A stretch of 64,000 bases of DNA from Maylandia zebra (GCF_041146795.1 NC_135169.1:10014764-10078763); one strand, 5' to 3'. Counted from the first letter of the stretch, positions 42,001-57,000 are shown. A program made the numbers and translations. The notes: generated by a model from the sequence alone, not told the origin.

Positions 42001-45000
42001 GGCTGGGACTTCACAGCATACTCCTTATATGATTGTGTTGTACATTGTTATATTTAGTTTGTTTTTATTTATATATATAAAAAAAAAACATCAAGAAGTC
42101 ACAACCAAACGGAGAACACACAATGGCACATGTTTATTCATCAAAATTATTTATTATTAAAATCAACATAACATAATTTTTTAACCCCTAAAAAACCCCA
42201 CAAATTACATGTTCATATCAGCCCGATATCAGACAGAAGCTGTCAACTCAGCTCTGGAGAGTGGGCAATCATAATGTTTGCTCTCAATTTTGACAGCCCT
42301 ATTAAAGATGAATATCAGTCAGTTTGTGTTACTCGCAGCAACAACTCCACCTCATTGTTAGTCCATTTAAAAAACTTGATGCTTTTCCTCAACATTTTGC
42401 AGCGACGTTTCAAAGAGCCAGAAAGTAAATAAACGGCAAACAGAAATGAGGCAGGTCGAATCATATTATGTTTCAAACATGCGCAGTCCCGGAACATAAG
42501 CGTTTCAGTTGTTTCAGTGTGGACATACAACTGCTTGGAAATGATCCAGATTAGTGTAGACATATCCTTTGTCTTTAAGACATTCCTGCAGTTTACCTAA
42601 TTGGTGTGTGTTATCTGGCTTCATGGACAGATAGAGTTGGGTGTCATCTGCATAGCAGTGAAAATGTATGCTTGTTAACTCCACCTTGATTTTCAGTACT
42701 CTGTCCTGGGCCTCCTAATTGTTGACAATGGATGGTTCTGCCTCAGGCACCTTTTTTCTTCAGCTTTCTGAGGGTTCATGTCCCACGTGTGGGACTAATA
42801 AAGGTTACCTTATTTTGCCTTCAGTGTGGTCTACTGAGAGGTTTGGCTATCATGTTTTTTCTTTAGGCTTACCAGTTTTGGGTCACTCATTGACAGTCTG
42901 GTTGGTCCAGAGATGTTTTTCCTAATTTGTAATGTAAACTTTAGTCTCTGCTTTACTTTTGGTGTTTCTTTAGAACAATAACTTTCCACTTAAGTTGAGA
43001 TTTTAGCTCATTTGCTTTGCGTACAACTTTTAAGCAGAACACTGTTTTATATGGTCAGTGTTCGAAAGAATAAATGCAGTGTTCTGACCCAGACTAAGCA
43101 GGAAATGACTGACTTTGTTACTGAGATGTCCACTGTCATATTTCAGAATCAGGTTCTAAAATTTGCAAATGGATCTGAGATCTTTCCTTTCTTTATCATG
43201 AGCCAGAAAATCTGTTTTTAGTAGGTCTACAGTTTGTTTTAACAAATTCTAAACTAGGGCTGGGCCATATCATACTGTTCACGGTAATACCGGTATAATG
43301 TTAGGCAACGATAAGAAAATGAAATATCGCGATAGAATATGGGTAAAACGCGCATGTGCAGTGCCTTTGTTTTCATATGCACATGGCAGAAAAAGCAAGG
43401 CAGTGACGGAGAATGAGAAGGGTGAAAGCGGATCGTTGAATGAAACAGATGAACCAGAATTGGTTTGTAAAAATGCTGCAACTTCAGTGGTGTGGAACTG
43501 GTTTAGCTTTCATCCGTCAGATACACAACAAAGCACTATTTTTGGTAGAGCATGGTAGCGGGCCGTCGTTATTACCGTGTTTTTTGGAACATACGGCACA
43601 CTTAAAACCAATCCATTGATTTATCTGAAAATCGACAGTGCCCCTTATAATCCCGTGTGCCTTATGTATGAATTCTGGTTGTGTTTACTGACCTCAAAAC
43701 GATTTTATGTGGTACCCGGCGCTCGAAAATCTGTGAAATGATTTAGTACGACTTTGCTAAGCTACGAAGCCACACCGCTTGATGGATTGTCGGAGCATTA
43801 TGGTTGTCGTAGGCAGGAGCCTCACGGAGTGATACGTACTGTGCTTCAACATAATGTTACCGTGTTGTGTGTGTATAACCTCTTTTTAAGTTTTGTGGAT
43901 ATTTTACATGGTTATGCTGAGGATATGTTGGCCAATTTCCACTGGAAATGCCTTTTAGTTAAACTGTCAGCAAGGAATTTGCGTTTGCACTGTAAAATTT
44001 TTTATATAACTTTAATGCACATAAAAAACAGCTGCTTGTTTAAGTAAAATACATTGATGGGTTTTTTTTTTGCACTAATAAAGTTGTGGAGTTGTAAAGT
44101 ATTTTGTCTAGTGTCAATTATATCGTCAGTTATATCGTTATCGCAAATTTTCAAATGTATATAGTGATAAATATTTTTTGTCATATCGCCCTGCTCTATT
44201 CTAAACCAACATGTGAAGCTACAAAGACTAAGTGCTGCCCTTCAGTATACATCCTGAAACTAGCCAAAGGAAAAAAGATGTTTAGGGAGGGTGGGCTTAA
44301 AGGGAAGAAGCTAAAGCTTGTTTCGGTCAGGGGTCATTCCTCCTGATCTATTTTTCTTTATTTTTTTTAACCTTTTCTCCACCACTATTTCCAATTGAAT
44401 ATTAAAAAGTATATATTATGGTCCAAAGTTCAGTACAATGACAATTTACCAGCTCCTCATTGGTTTCCATTAAGCTATACTCCTAGAATTATGTTTTTAC
44501 TAAGCCAATTACAAGTGGGTTTTTCTCCAGACTTAAATCTATTTCTTTTAGTTAACCATGAATTGTATTCTCCACTAACACTTTTTATAATGTTACTTTT
44601 CAGACGGAATCTCTGTAACCTGTCAGAGGGACACCATGAAGCTCTGTCCTCAGCTCTCAGCTCCCAGTCCTCCTGTCTGAGAGAGCTGGACCTGAGTAAC
44701 TCTGACCTGCAGGATTCAGGAACAAAGTTTCTTTCTGATGGACTGAAGAGTCCACACTGTAAACTGAATATTCTCAGGTCAGATCAAGCTATATGTACAT
44801 ATGTATGTATGCATGTATACCAACTGACAGAATGAAGAAAAAAAACAGGATTAAATATTACTAACTGTAATAACACCTCATTACACTTAAACAAACGTGT
44901 TGTTTTATTGTTTATCTGTTATTTTTAAGACTGAGTCACTGTAAGCTCTCAGAGAAAGGCTATGAAGCTCTGTCCTCAGCTCTCAGCTCCCAGTCCTCTA

Positions 45001-48000
45001 GTCTGAGACAGCTGGACCTGAGTAACTGTGACCTGCAGGACTCAGGAGTGAAGCTTCTGTCTGTTGGAGTAAAGAGTCCCAACTGTATACTGGAAACTCT
45101 AAGGTCAGATTTAAAACCTTTCTGCTGATGATCATTTAAAAACGTTATATTGTTGAAATATGTCTGTGAAGGTTCTCAGTCATCCAGGTCATCGTAGTCT
45201 AAGGAGCTTGGAAAGAAAAGCGTCTGAACTTGTTTAAGTTACTTGAAGACGTTTCACCTCTCATCTGAGAAGCTTCTTCAGTTCTAGGGTCAAATGGTGA
45301 TGTTGTGGTCTTTGCTCAGGGAAGCGACGGCCTTCTTTTCTTGTATTGTGAGGTTAGATGGAGGGACTTTGCCACTGGAGAGGGTGGCTGAAACTTTCAT
45401 CCTGATTTGCTCTGCTTCTGTCTGTGATAATTTATTAATCCGTATGGCAGTTTCTGTGGCTGTGATGAGGTCCACTATGGGCAACTGTTGAGGAGAAATG
45501 GCAAAACTGTGTCCTTTGGCTAATACTTTGTTTTCAGGTTCAGTGAGATTCCAGTCTGAAAAGTTCTTCACCCATTTTTCCTGACTGTCCTCAGGTGTGT
45601 GTTCTTCTCTGAGTTGTGTAGGTTCAGACTGGGAAGTAAAGGTTTTTGTTAACAAAGTGTGGAATTTTCTTTTCCTTCAGAGTGTTGGGCCCACTGAGCC
45701 TTGTCCACAACCTTGTAAACCTCTTCTAAGATAGGAGAGGGTAGAAGAGTTTTCAGTTCCTGCAGAGTCTGGATAATCTTGCTCTGGAGGGTATCTATAG
45801 TGAAATGGACCTGTCTTATCACTTAGAAGTTGATTTTGTGCTCGCCCTAAAATTAACTCTGCTCTGTATCCCCTGACCATGGATCCAAGCCCCGTACTCC
45901 TAGGAACAACTCTGCTTTGTCTTGTCTGCATCTTAAGTTGAAAAGGAGATGGTCCCTATTATCCACTAGTTATTGCATAAAGATCTAACTTTTATAGAAT
46001 TGCCAACTGACCTTTCATTTGCCTTTAGGTGGATTACTTGACTTTTAATTATTGGTTTTTCATAATGATTTTTTTTACATGTTTATTGTTAGGGAAAATA
46101 TTCTAAAACACTTCTTCAGTAAAGACTCAGAGAAGAGAAACACACAGAACTTCTTGCAAGCAAGGGCAGTCTCTGAGACTCGCACCTGAGAAACTGCCCC
46201 GGTCTTTATTTTATACTTCATTGGGTGTGTGTGTGTGTGGGGGGGGGGGGGGGTGGGGGGGGTGGGGGGGGGGGGTGTCAGAGTGTGGCCCCATAAAATC
46301 TTCCCTAAACCTGCTGGTCTCAAAGTCCAGCAGTTCATCAAACCAAAAGGCACTTAGACTAAAACAAACATAGCTACGTTAATCCTACCGTAAAACAATA
46401 AGACAAGGTACGAACTCTCCCATGCTCCCAGGATGTGGGGGTGAACCAAGCCTGCTAAAAATCACACATCCTGTCACTACACAATTAATTATATGCCTCT
46501 AAGTATACATGGTTGAATATTTCCTAATACAAATAACTACATGCAGTATTCTACCATATGCAAACTTATATCACTAAAAGATTATACTGACTACTAAATA
46601 CAATTTTCCCTTGACATTTATGAAGTCAACATTACATGTTAAGGGGCCTATTGTACATTAATAAAAGTAGTGATTCATTTAATAATAGTACATCTCCACA
46701 TTTAGACGTAAAATGTCAACAAACTAGAAATGTTATAGTCCAGTAGAATTATATTTGAAATTTTGACAGAACGGACAATTTATTATTATTTACTAGTATT
46801 ATTTACTAGTATTATTTACTTAATATAGCTTTAAAAACTGCTGGAAAGTATTGATTACACATTTGTTTTATTTATAGATTGCATGTTGACAGGGGATTTC
46901 TAAGAATTGCCCCACAGTTCTTCAGCTGAGACACCTGAGTTAGAAAACACAAACACTGCAGTTGTCTTTACTCGCGAGGATGGTCACAGAGTGCTCACTT
47001 GCAAGAGGCACTCACGGACTCGCGCTCTGCCACTGCCTGCGTTCTTTATTTATACAAGCTTGTTACATGTGTGTACAAAGAAAACAAAGTTATTCTAAGA
47101 ACTCAGAGCTGAGGTTCCCCTTTTCTAAGTCTGTATGTTCTTAAAAAGAGGAAGCTGTTAGTTGGTAAATAAGTTTATCATCACAAAAGTTATTAGGTGA
47201 AAAGTCACGTAGACATGTGGATTGCTTAGTGATCAATAAAAAGAGCACATTTCATGTAGCTGATCACACTATGCACAATTTTCTTTTGACACATGTAAAT
47301 GGTCCGTTTTTACCAGGTAAGATATTAGACTTTTGTAGTCCCAAAGTTGGGAAATTCACAATGAAAAGTTAACTGAATGAAAAGTTAACTGAAACAGCTA
47401 ACTGAAATAAAATAAAATTAAAGCTTAGAGAGGACATCATCAAGCTGGCCAAACCATACCTCTCAGCAAAAATATATTTGCTAAAAAATGCCTCTCTGTG
47501 CAAAATGGGTTTAAAAACATAAACAACTGTGGGATACTGTTTGTCTGTGATTTGGACAGGGGGAACAGATTATGGCAGGATCAACTCCGAGCAAAAATAT
47601 ATTGGCCAGAAAGAGATCTACTCAGTGTCCATGATTGTTTGCTGATGAAAGGCTCAGACTAGACATGCCAAAATAGGGATGAGTTTACGGAAGTGAATCC
47701 ACAGCACACAACACAACAATTCTCACCAACAATGTGTACAGTCATTGAGTGCTGAAAGCAGACATCTCAGATTTTAAAGCTGTAGGTTTCATCACTCTCT
47801 GACTAAAATTCACTTAACCAGCAACAAAAAAAGGATGAAAACTACGCTTCACATTTGAAAAACATAAGAACAGGGGATCCCCACTTTGTTTATATCTTTT
47901 TGTGGAATTTGTTTTAGCAGTTTGGTGGTTTGTTGGCCACGGAGGATACATTTGTGACCCAGAAAGAGTAATATTAAAACTAAGTAGCTGCCGCCATTGT

Positions 48001-51000
48001 TGGAAACTGGAATTCGCCGTGCTATGAATGATATGGTGGGCCACGAAGGATACACCCGACCCAGCCTTCAAATCTGGGGGAAAGGAGGACGCATTTGTTG
48101 GCCGCATTTGGAGAAGTCTTCAAATTGGGACAGCCTTCGTTGCATGACTGTGACGTAATCGGCCTACAAATGCAGCCTCAGGAGCGTGTAGCCCATGAAT
48201 TTGGACATAGCTACAATAACAGACACAGCTTCTTCTTCTTCTTCAGGGTTTAATGGCAGCTGGCATCCTTGTACAGGCAGTCCTGCCATCTTCTGTTTCA
48301 GTCCGTTATTACACTCTTAAAACGTACCACTTATTCCTGCGTCTTTCATGATCTTACTAAGCTTCGAACAGCTTGCCAAATATTAAATTAGTCATCAACG
48401 ATTTTGATAGTTGACAAATCGTGGCAGCCCTACTTTTTGGATTTTTATATTCAGAGCCAGTGGGCATGCACTTTCACAATAATCACGATTTTAAAAACTG
48501 TGTTAATGTGCGATAAAATAATTGTTCTGGTTAATCAATTAATGAGTTAATGAGATAATAACAGGTTAAGTTGCCCTAATAATTAGACTTTGGTGACAAA
48601 CTGATGTGATCTCCATGTTTCCTTTGTTGGACTGTGGGCGAGTGTCAGAAATGAATGTACTGAGTAACATGTAGAGTTTAAATATGTGTCAGTTCCAGTT
48701 TTAGAGCTCTAAAGTGCAGCTATCATGTTAGGGATATGTTAGGAATAGACAGTAACACTGTGGTCAAATCTTTATTTTACCACTAGCTGCATTCTTGATG
48801 TTCATGATTGTCTGCAGCATTAATCTTATATTTCCATCTAAAGTGTTGAATTTGACTGTTTGATGTTCGTTATGATCTCTGGCACCAGTTCATCTGTAGG
48901 CTGTGCTCATGTAACCGGTTTCTGCTTCATCCTGCTGCAACAGTTCGGCCCAAACAGACTCCTCGACTCTGCGTTGTGTTGTGTTTTTAAAAAGACAAGG
49001 AGTCTCTTATCGATCGTTGCCACTTTATTTCCTGAATGGAAACAACGGTGTATTATCAGTGCACAGGCTCGCCACACACCACTCCGCACAGCACACTCTC
49101 GTATGGCTACGACAGACTGGCAGCGATTACTGCAGCAATATTAGAATTTCTAATATACAATAAAATAACAGCAACAACAAATGATGTACCTGAATGGAAA
49201 CAACGGTGTATTATCAGTGCACAGGCTCGCCACACACCACTCTGCACAGCACACTACGGCAGAACATCTCATTAGCATTCCGCTTTAGCATACAGTTTTA
49301 CACAATAATAAACAAATGAAAAGTACATAAAACTCATGTTAGACATGTGTCCGCTAAGCACTTATTACACTCGGTGCTCGTCAGCTAATCAAACATGTTT
49401 TGTGTGTCTGTACTACTTAGCTATATCGTGTGTGGAACAATACAACTCACCTCTCGTATGGCTACGGCAGACTGGCAGCGATTACTGCAGCCAGCCTCAC
49501 CTAACGAGCCACACCGAGAGGGGGGGCGCTGTTTCCCCATTACACTGATATTTGTGGCAAGTGGAATAATACCACATAAACACTGTTACATTCCCCCCTG
49601 CTGAATTCCACTTGCACACTCAAATAAACAAACACCCTAAAAAAAAAATTCAGGTACACCACAGTCACCATAACACAAACAGAGGACAAAAACCCAATAA
49701 TCCTCAAAAAAAGAGAACAAGATAAAAGAAAAAAATCCAATAGCTAATCCATAGCTATCAACATGTGATAAATCTGTTGAGTAATACCAGGTCGTACAGT
49801 CACAAAGAAAATTCAGTCAGAGGACTATCCCCAAAGGAAGTAGAAGAAGAAGTTGGCCAGACCCCTTCCAAAAAAAACCCAAAATATGCCAGTTACATAT
49901 TTCATCACATCACAACTGTACGCCACTCTGACACAGAAAAATCAACGACAAATAATCAGTTTCAATTCTAAAGATCAAAGTCCCACTTCCACAACAATAG
50001 AATCAACTCACAGTTATCAACAATATTTACACTTTAACAGGTCTCTGATGCATCATTTCAATCAACCTGGAAACAGGCTTAAGTAACCGTCCCACTCTCG
50101 ATCTAGCACGGGTCCCGACCACCCTGCTAACATCAATCGGGTCTGCGTTGGGCAGAACAACTGTGGTTGAGACATGACCCTCAGTAGCAGCTTCATTGTC
50201 CTGGTCACCGTCAGTAATGGCTGCCAACTCCAAAACAGAGGAGGCTGCAACTGGGGCCACAGACATAAGCAGGTCAGAATGTTGACCACCAGAGGTGGCA
50301 TCCACCTGCTCCTCAGTGTCAACAGGGGGAACACTGGTACAGGCAAGCTCTTGATCCACCATGCTGCCTTCTGGTTGAGTAACCCCTGTCATCAGCGAGC
50401 CGCTGGGGCTCCCCGCACTTTCCGGTTGTAGAGGTCCGTGTGACGCTTCAAATTTTTGCGTGCCACCTCCTGCGCCAAATCCATGGCTTCTTTGAGGTCC
50501 CTCCTCAATGTCTGGACATTTCGATCATAGTTCATGATGTCTTGGTGCTCAATAACAGAGCCAAAGATCACATCGATCGGCAGTCTTGGCACTCTGCCAA
50601 ACATCAGCAGAAATGGCGCATAGCCAGTTGTCTCATGGACTGTGCAGTTATAGGCGAATGTGAGAGCTTTCAGTGCCTCAGGCCACCTTTGCTTGGCTCT
50701 GGGGGGTAATGCACGAATCATGTTGCCCAAGGTACGGTTCATCCTCTCGCAGGAGCAGTTTCCCATCGGATGGTATGGGGTCGTGTGAGACTTCTGGACA
50801 CCTGCCACATTCAATAGCTCGGCAATGAGCACACTCTCAAAATTAGCTCCTTGATCCGAGTGAAGGCGTTTCGGAAAGCCGTAGATGCAGAAGTAGTTAT
50901 GCCAGAGTTGGTGTGCCACCGCCTTAGCAGACTGATTGGGGCATAGAGGGGCCTGAGCCATCTTAGTAAAGTGGTCTGTGACCACAAGCACATCCACGGA

Positions 51001-54000
51001 TTTGTTCGCTGAATCCTCCGCAGACCAAAAATCTATGCAGACCAGTTCAAGGGGCTCTGATGTTCTGATATTCTCCAAAGGTGCTCTCGCCTCTGGCTCA
51101 GGCGACTTGCTAACAACACACCTTCTGCAGCACCGTACATACTCTGACACATGCTTGGCCATACCAGGCCAGTAGAATCTATGCCTGGCCAGATAAAGTG
51201 TTCTTTGTTGTCCCTGGTGACCGGCTTCATCATGGACGCCTTTCAGTACAGCGAGCCGCAAGGTTGGCGGAACAACATACAGATAAGTCTTTGTCTTTGA
51301 GACGGGATTCTTGGAGACTCGATACAGCACACCATCCCTCACAGTTAACTTGTCCCAAGCCCTTAGAAATCTCTTCGTATCAACCGGTTCACTTGCCCGC
51401 TCCCTCCTCGAGGGTCTCCGTCCCCTTTCCACATAGGAGATCACTCTGCACAGCACATCATCACGCCGCTGGTGTCCCACTAGGTCATCATGCGAGAAGG
51501 GTTCAGAGTCAGACTGGTTTGGCGTAAGCACAGTCTGAGAGCATTGGGGCAGAAGGAGAGCATGTGGCCACACCCTGGACTCATGTTCACTATGGGCCTG
51601 AAAGACAGCTCCCACCTCAGAAGATGTCAGCATTCCTGTCTGTGCAACAGCCGTGCACTGCGAAACAACAGGCTGGTCATTGCTTGAGGCCTTATCAGCT
51701 GAGTGAACAGTCCATCTGAAGGCCTCCTGAACCCCACCAGTGGCGACTGCCTCTGCCAGAAGTTCATTATATGGAACCCTTATCACCCGGTGGGAGGCCC
51801 TGGGGTGCACGAAGGGCTCCCCGCTCAGCGCGTCAGCAACCACATTTTTAGGACCAGGAATGTACTTTATGCCTAGGCTGCTGCCCCCGCAACCCGGCCT
51901 CGGATAAAGCGGATGAAGATGGATGGATGGATGGAATGTACTTTATGTCAAACTGAAAAGGCGCTAGCTTTGCGATCCACCTCTGCTCACATGCATCCAG
52001 TCTTGGCTTAGAAAGTATGTAGGTGAGAGGGTTATTATCCGTCCATACGGTAAACTGATGACCCCTCAACCAGTGATGGAAGTTGTCGCACACCGCCCAC
52101 TTCAATGCAAAGAACTCCAGCCTATGCGCTGGGTACTTGGACTGTGCATGATTGAGTGTCTTACTGGCAAAGGCGATCGGTCTTGATGTAGAAGCTCCAG
52201 AAGGAACTTGCGACAACACGGCACCAAGGCCACTGCTGGAGGCATCAACAGAGAGCAAAAAGGGCTCCTCAAAATTAGGATGGGCCAGGAGCACTCGATC
52301 CAACAAGGCCTGCTTCAGCTCATTGAAAGCTGCCCTGCATTCATCCGTCCAGTCCTCCTCACACAGCTTTTTACGCACCAGCCGGTGCTTTCGCCGTGAA
52401 CCACGAGGGCCTTTATCCCCAGATGTCAGCCGAAACAGAGGTTTTGCGATGGATGAGCAGTTCTCAATAAATTGTTGGTAGAACATTACCATCCCCAAAA
52501 ATGAGCGGACCTTCTGTTGGGATGTGACACTCGAACCCGCTTCCATAAGGTCTGCCTCTGCAAGGGATGTAATGGATGCTATTTTGTCAGGGTCTGACTG
52601 TATCCCATCAGCATTTACAATGTGCCCCAGGAATTTCACAGACTGTCTCAGAAAATGGCACTTCTTTGGAGCCAACTTAAGGTTGTGAACCTGGAGTCTC
52701 TGGAACACCATATGCAAACGCTCCAGTGCCAATTCTTCTGTCGGGGCAAAAACCAGAACATCGTCAAGATAACACAGCACACTGAGGAAGTTCTGATCCC
52801 CAAAAATGCCTAGCATCATCCTCATGAAGGTGGCCGGACTATTGCACAGTCCTTGTGGCATACAATTATATTCGTACAACCCAAATTGAGACGTAAATGC
52901 CGTGTACTTACGGTCCTCCTCATGCACCTCCACATTATAATAACCTGAAGTCAAGTCCATTGTGGAGAACAATCCGTTTCCTCCCAAAGCAGCCAGTGCG
53001 TCAGCCGGATATGGGAGTGGGTGAGCATCTTTGACAGTTCTAGCATTAAGCCAGCGAAAGTCGTTACAGATTCTCAACTCACCGGACTTCTTCCAAACTA
53101 ACACCAGGGGTGATGCAAACTCACTGCAAGACTTCCGAATTATTTCCCGTTCCTCCATGTCATTCAGAGCCTGTCTTAGTTTTTCATAATGAGTCGGTGG
53201 CACACGTCGGCATGGCAACCGGAATGGCTTGTCGTCCACAACTCGAATTCGATGTAGGCAGCCGTTAGCCTTGCCACAATCCAGCTTGTCTCTTGAGAAG
53301 ATAGACTCAAACTGGGCTATAAGGCCAACCAGTTTTTCTTTGCCAGCCGGCGAAACTGCACATGAATCAATGTCGATATCAGACAGCCCCAGATTTTGCA
53401 GCACTGCATGTAAGGGGCTACAACCACTTGTCACCTCCTGTGAGGGTGAATCATCTGGCAGAGTGGAAACATCAGTGACTAGACTCTGCTCATCATGGCA
53501 CCAAGCTGAGCCAGTAGACCGTTGCATGTTCTGTTGCAAGTAGGAGCCAGTGGGGCTGAAGTTCTCCACTGCTGCACAGGGGGACACGTCAGCCAACTTC
53601 ATGTTCCGTTTCAGTGTTATCGGCTTGTCAAAGGGGTTCAGCACTTTCACAGGGAGCCACCCATCACTGTTTAGATGCGCTACAGTTCTCCCAACCATAA
53701 CTGACCTCGGTCCAGACCTTGACCCGGTGGGCTCTACAACGACAGCACTGCCCACTGCCCCGTTATCCATTAGCTGCAGCCTGCCCCAAACAAGGTGTTC
53801 TGTCAAGGGCTCTAATGTTACAGCTCTCTTTAGCTTGACAGTTCCGATCTTATCACCAACATGCCCTGGGGCCACCACTCCTGACATTGAACTCAGCAGA
53901 TTTTTATTAAGCTGTTCTCCCGCACTCAGGGTCTTGCTGCATTCCTCTCCTAAATGTCCCTCTTCCCTCAGGCGATTACTCAGGTACCTCATTAGGTTGC

Positions 54001-57000
54001 TGCCCAAAATGAGGTCCTCACTCTGCCCTGCAATCACCAACATTGGCACAACAACTTTACAGCCACATATCTCCACCGTAATGTCACACACACCTAATGG
54101 AACAGTCCTCGAACCACCACAGCCAATCAGGACGACATCCGTGGGTTGCAAGGTGGGGGTCTGCAGCACTGCATGATGTAATAGTTGGGGCATCATATTG
54201 GTGCTGAGGGTGCAGGCCATAGAGCCACTGTCAAGCATGGCTTTAACAGACACTTTGCCACCCAGGGTCACATTTTCATAGAACAGCTCATCATGCTGTT
54301 TTAGTCTGTGTGTGTTCTGAAGAACGGGTCTCCGGCCAAGCCGGCGCTCCTCACAAACAGTGTGTAATACAGATTCTAAATCATCAAAATCATCCTCTTT
54401 GGGGGCGATTTCAGGCCTAACACTTGCCCCCTCCACATGTAGGCCATCTAGTTTCCCAGCTGCTGGGTGGCTGAGTCAGGCCCCCTCACTCTGACAGACA
54501 CTGCCCTGGGGCATTGAGCCCGTGTGTGGTCGCCAGCATGGCAGATGAAACATAGCTGATGGGCTCTACAGTGGTGATACGTAGAGTGTTCAGTGTCACC
54601 ACAAATCACGCAAGGCACAATTTTGTGTGTTTGGTTCCGGGGGACCCTTACATCATCCTTAGCAGGCAGCTTTGCTTGTCGAGGCTGTCCCTCCAGGACT
54701 TTCTCCAACAGGGCTATCACATGATCAAGACGATCAGTAGGTGGTTTTGCTTGAAGGCCGGTAAGTGATGCTGAGGTAGAGGTTGGTGATGGTGTAATAC
54801 ACTTACTGTTGCCTGTCGCCTGCTGCACATTAGGACTCACCTCCTGTTGCTGAAAACTCAAGGCACTGACTGCACTAAACTGAGGGGTGCACTTCCGGTC
54901 CTTGCCATGCTCCAGCAATTTCTCGTGCACATCAGCAACCGTCCACTGCTGCAGGGGCTTGCACTTGAAAATAAGAGACAGTTCTGAGTCTGGACAGTAG
55001 CGGATAAACATAGCAGTCAGCTCTTTTGTCAGATATGCAAAGGACTTATTTTGTCTCTTCAGACAGTCTTCAGTCACCTCCATGGCTCTGTTCAACCTGA
55101 GCCAGTAATCAAACGGTGTTTCACCTGAGTTGGGTAGTGTTGCATAAAAATCAGCTAAAGGCATGCTTGAACAGGCAGTGTCACTGAAGTGCTGCTTTAA
55201 GATCTCAAAAATGGGCTCTGGGCCCCTCTCAAGACACACAGATGGATTACTACGTATGCCCACCTTGACTATTTCTCGTGCCCTCCCCAGCAGTTTACTC
55301 AGCACATCATCAGCTTGTTCAGCAACTGGTACCCCTCTTCTCTTAAAAAAAGTCATCATCATTTCCTCCCATTCCTGAACACTGCATGAATCACAGCCAT
55401 CCCCTCTAAAACACACAGGTTCTTTAACATCAGACTTTACAATCACATTCAATAGTGAGGGTTCAGATAACACATTATTGGCAGACCCAACAACACTGTT
55501 TCCCACTCCAGAGCCCAACCGAGATTCAAGACAAGAGGCAATGCTTTCCCCAATAGAAAACCCAATTTGCGTTGCAATCTCTGCATAAAGGTCCTCTTTT
55601 GTGGGACTGGTTTCTGATCCAGCATTTTGTAGATTATCACAGTTCCCATCAATAGGGTTTTCATTTAACTCAGCAAGGACAGGCTTAGGTGTGGAGGAAA
55701 CTGGGGCTGTCAGCAACCTTGATCTGCCTCTGCCAAATGAATGCAGAGGGGTAAAACCAACTGCCCCCCTTCCCCTGCCAAAACTGGGAAAATCTGCCAT
55801 GGCTCAGCAATGTGTCCCTCCCTTTTTTTTTTTTTGTTTAACTCTCCAAAAAAAAAAAACAGAGCCCCGCCCCGATGTCTCTAAAGAATGCAGAAAATGG
55901 CGGGACTAAGAAAAGCCAGTCTCCCGCGACTTTTCCACCTTCCAGGAAGTAGACGGCCCCCGTTGCGGTAGCAGGATTGCAGGAGCTGGGGTCACGGCAC
56001 CAGTGTAACCGGTTTCTGTTTCATCCTGCTGCAACAGTTCGGCCCAAACAGACTCCTCGACTCTGCGTTGTGTTGTGTTTTTAAAAAGACAAGGAGTCTC
56101 TTATCGATCGTTGCCACTTTATTTCCTGAATGGAAACAACGGTGTATTATCAGTGCACAGGCTCGCCACACACCACTCCGCACAGCACACTCTCATATGG
56201 CTACGACAGACTGGCAGCGATTACTGCAGCAATATTACAATTTCTAATATACAATAAAATAACAGCAACAACAAATGATGTACCTGAATGGAAACAACGG
56301 TGTATTATCAGTGCACAGGCTCGCCACACACCACTCCGCACAGCACACTACAGCAGAACATCTCATTAGCATTCCGCTTTAGCATACAGTTTTACACAAT
56401 AATAAACAAATGAAAAGTACATAAAACTCATGTTAGACATGTGTCCGCTAAGCACTTATTACACTCGGTGCTCGTCAGCTAATCAAACATGTTTTGTGTG
56501 TCTGTACTACTTAGCTATATCGTGTGCGGAACAATACAACTCACCTCTCGTATGGCTACGGCAGACTGGCAGCGATTACTGCAGCCAGCCTCACCTAACC
56601 AGCCACACCGAGAGGGGGGGCGCTGTTTCCCCATTACACTGATATTTGTGGCAAGTGGAATAATACCACATAAACACTGTTACACTCAGTCCGTCCATCC
56701 ATTAGTGAAATAATGTTTAAAGGTCTCCTTGTTCTGTGAGCATGCACAGATCCTGAAGCAGGAAGCCTGGGTTACAGAGAAATGATCATCACTGTGATGA
56801 TGCTCATCATCTCTGACTGGGATTTGAGGTTTTGTTAAAGCAGCAAAGATAACAGATGGATTGTTGTTTTGTGTGTCTTCAGTCTGTCAGGCTGTCTGAT
56901 CACAGAGGACGGCTGTACTTCTCTGGCCTCAGCTCTGAGCTCCAACCCCTCCCATCTGAGAGAGCTGGACCTGAGCTACAATCATCCAGGTGACTCAGGA

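Larger units (their letters stand above)
48910..56684 (-). mobile_element. Ty3/Gypsy LTR retrotransposon (element 3), pol broken
   Basis: Two 681-bp LTRs (48910-49590 and 56004-56684) with a CTCA target duplication (48906-48909 and 56685-56688). In element orientation they start TGTAACAG and end GGTTACA. I found about seven differences between the LTRs (about 1%), so it is older than elements 1 and 2. Primer site of tRNA-His type at 56002-55991; purine tract AGCAGGGGGGAA beside the 3' LTR. Gag and pol lie on the minus strand; pol is split by a 61-bp LINE tail insertion and the integrase C-terminus is damaged. It lies in the NLR gene intron, antisense. Confidence 0.93.

Noticed and set aside
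45255..45290. Hammerhead-ribozyme-like bases (GATGAG, GAAAC, GTC) at the Penelope-like terminus
   Set aside because: Penelope-like elements can carry hammerheads, but here the spacing leaves no room for stem II or III and the first core box is CAGATGAG rather than CTGATGAG.
47814..48107. 97-codon frame as a gene
   Set aside because: Lies across the end of a Harbinger-like element and has no domain; shifted copies of the repeat give similar frames.
49540..49740. Small frame beside the 3' LTR of element 3 as a possible envelope remnant
   Set aside because: Reads across the LTR border into the purine tract; no envelope-like features.
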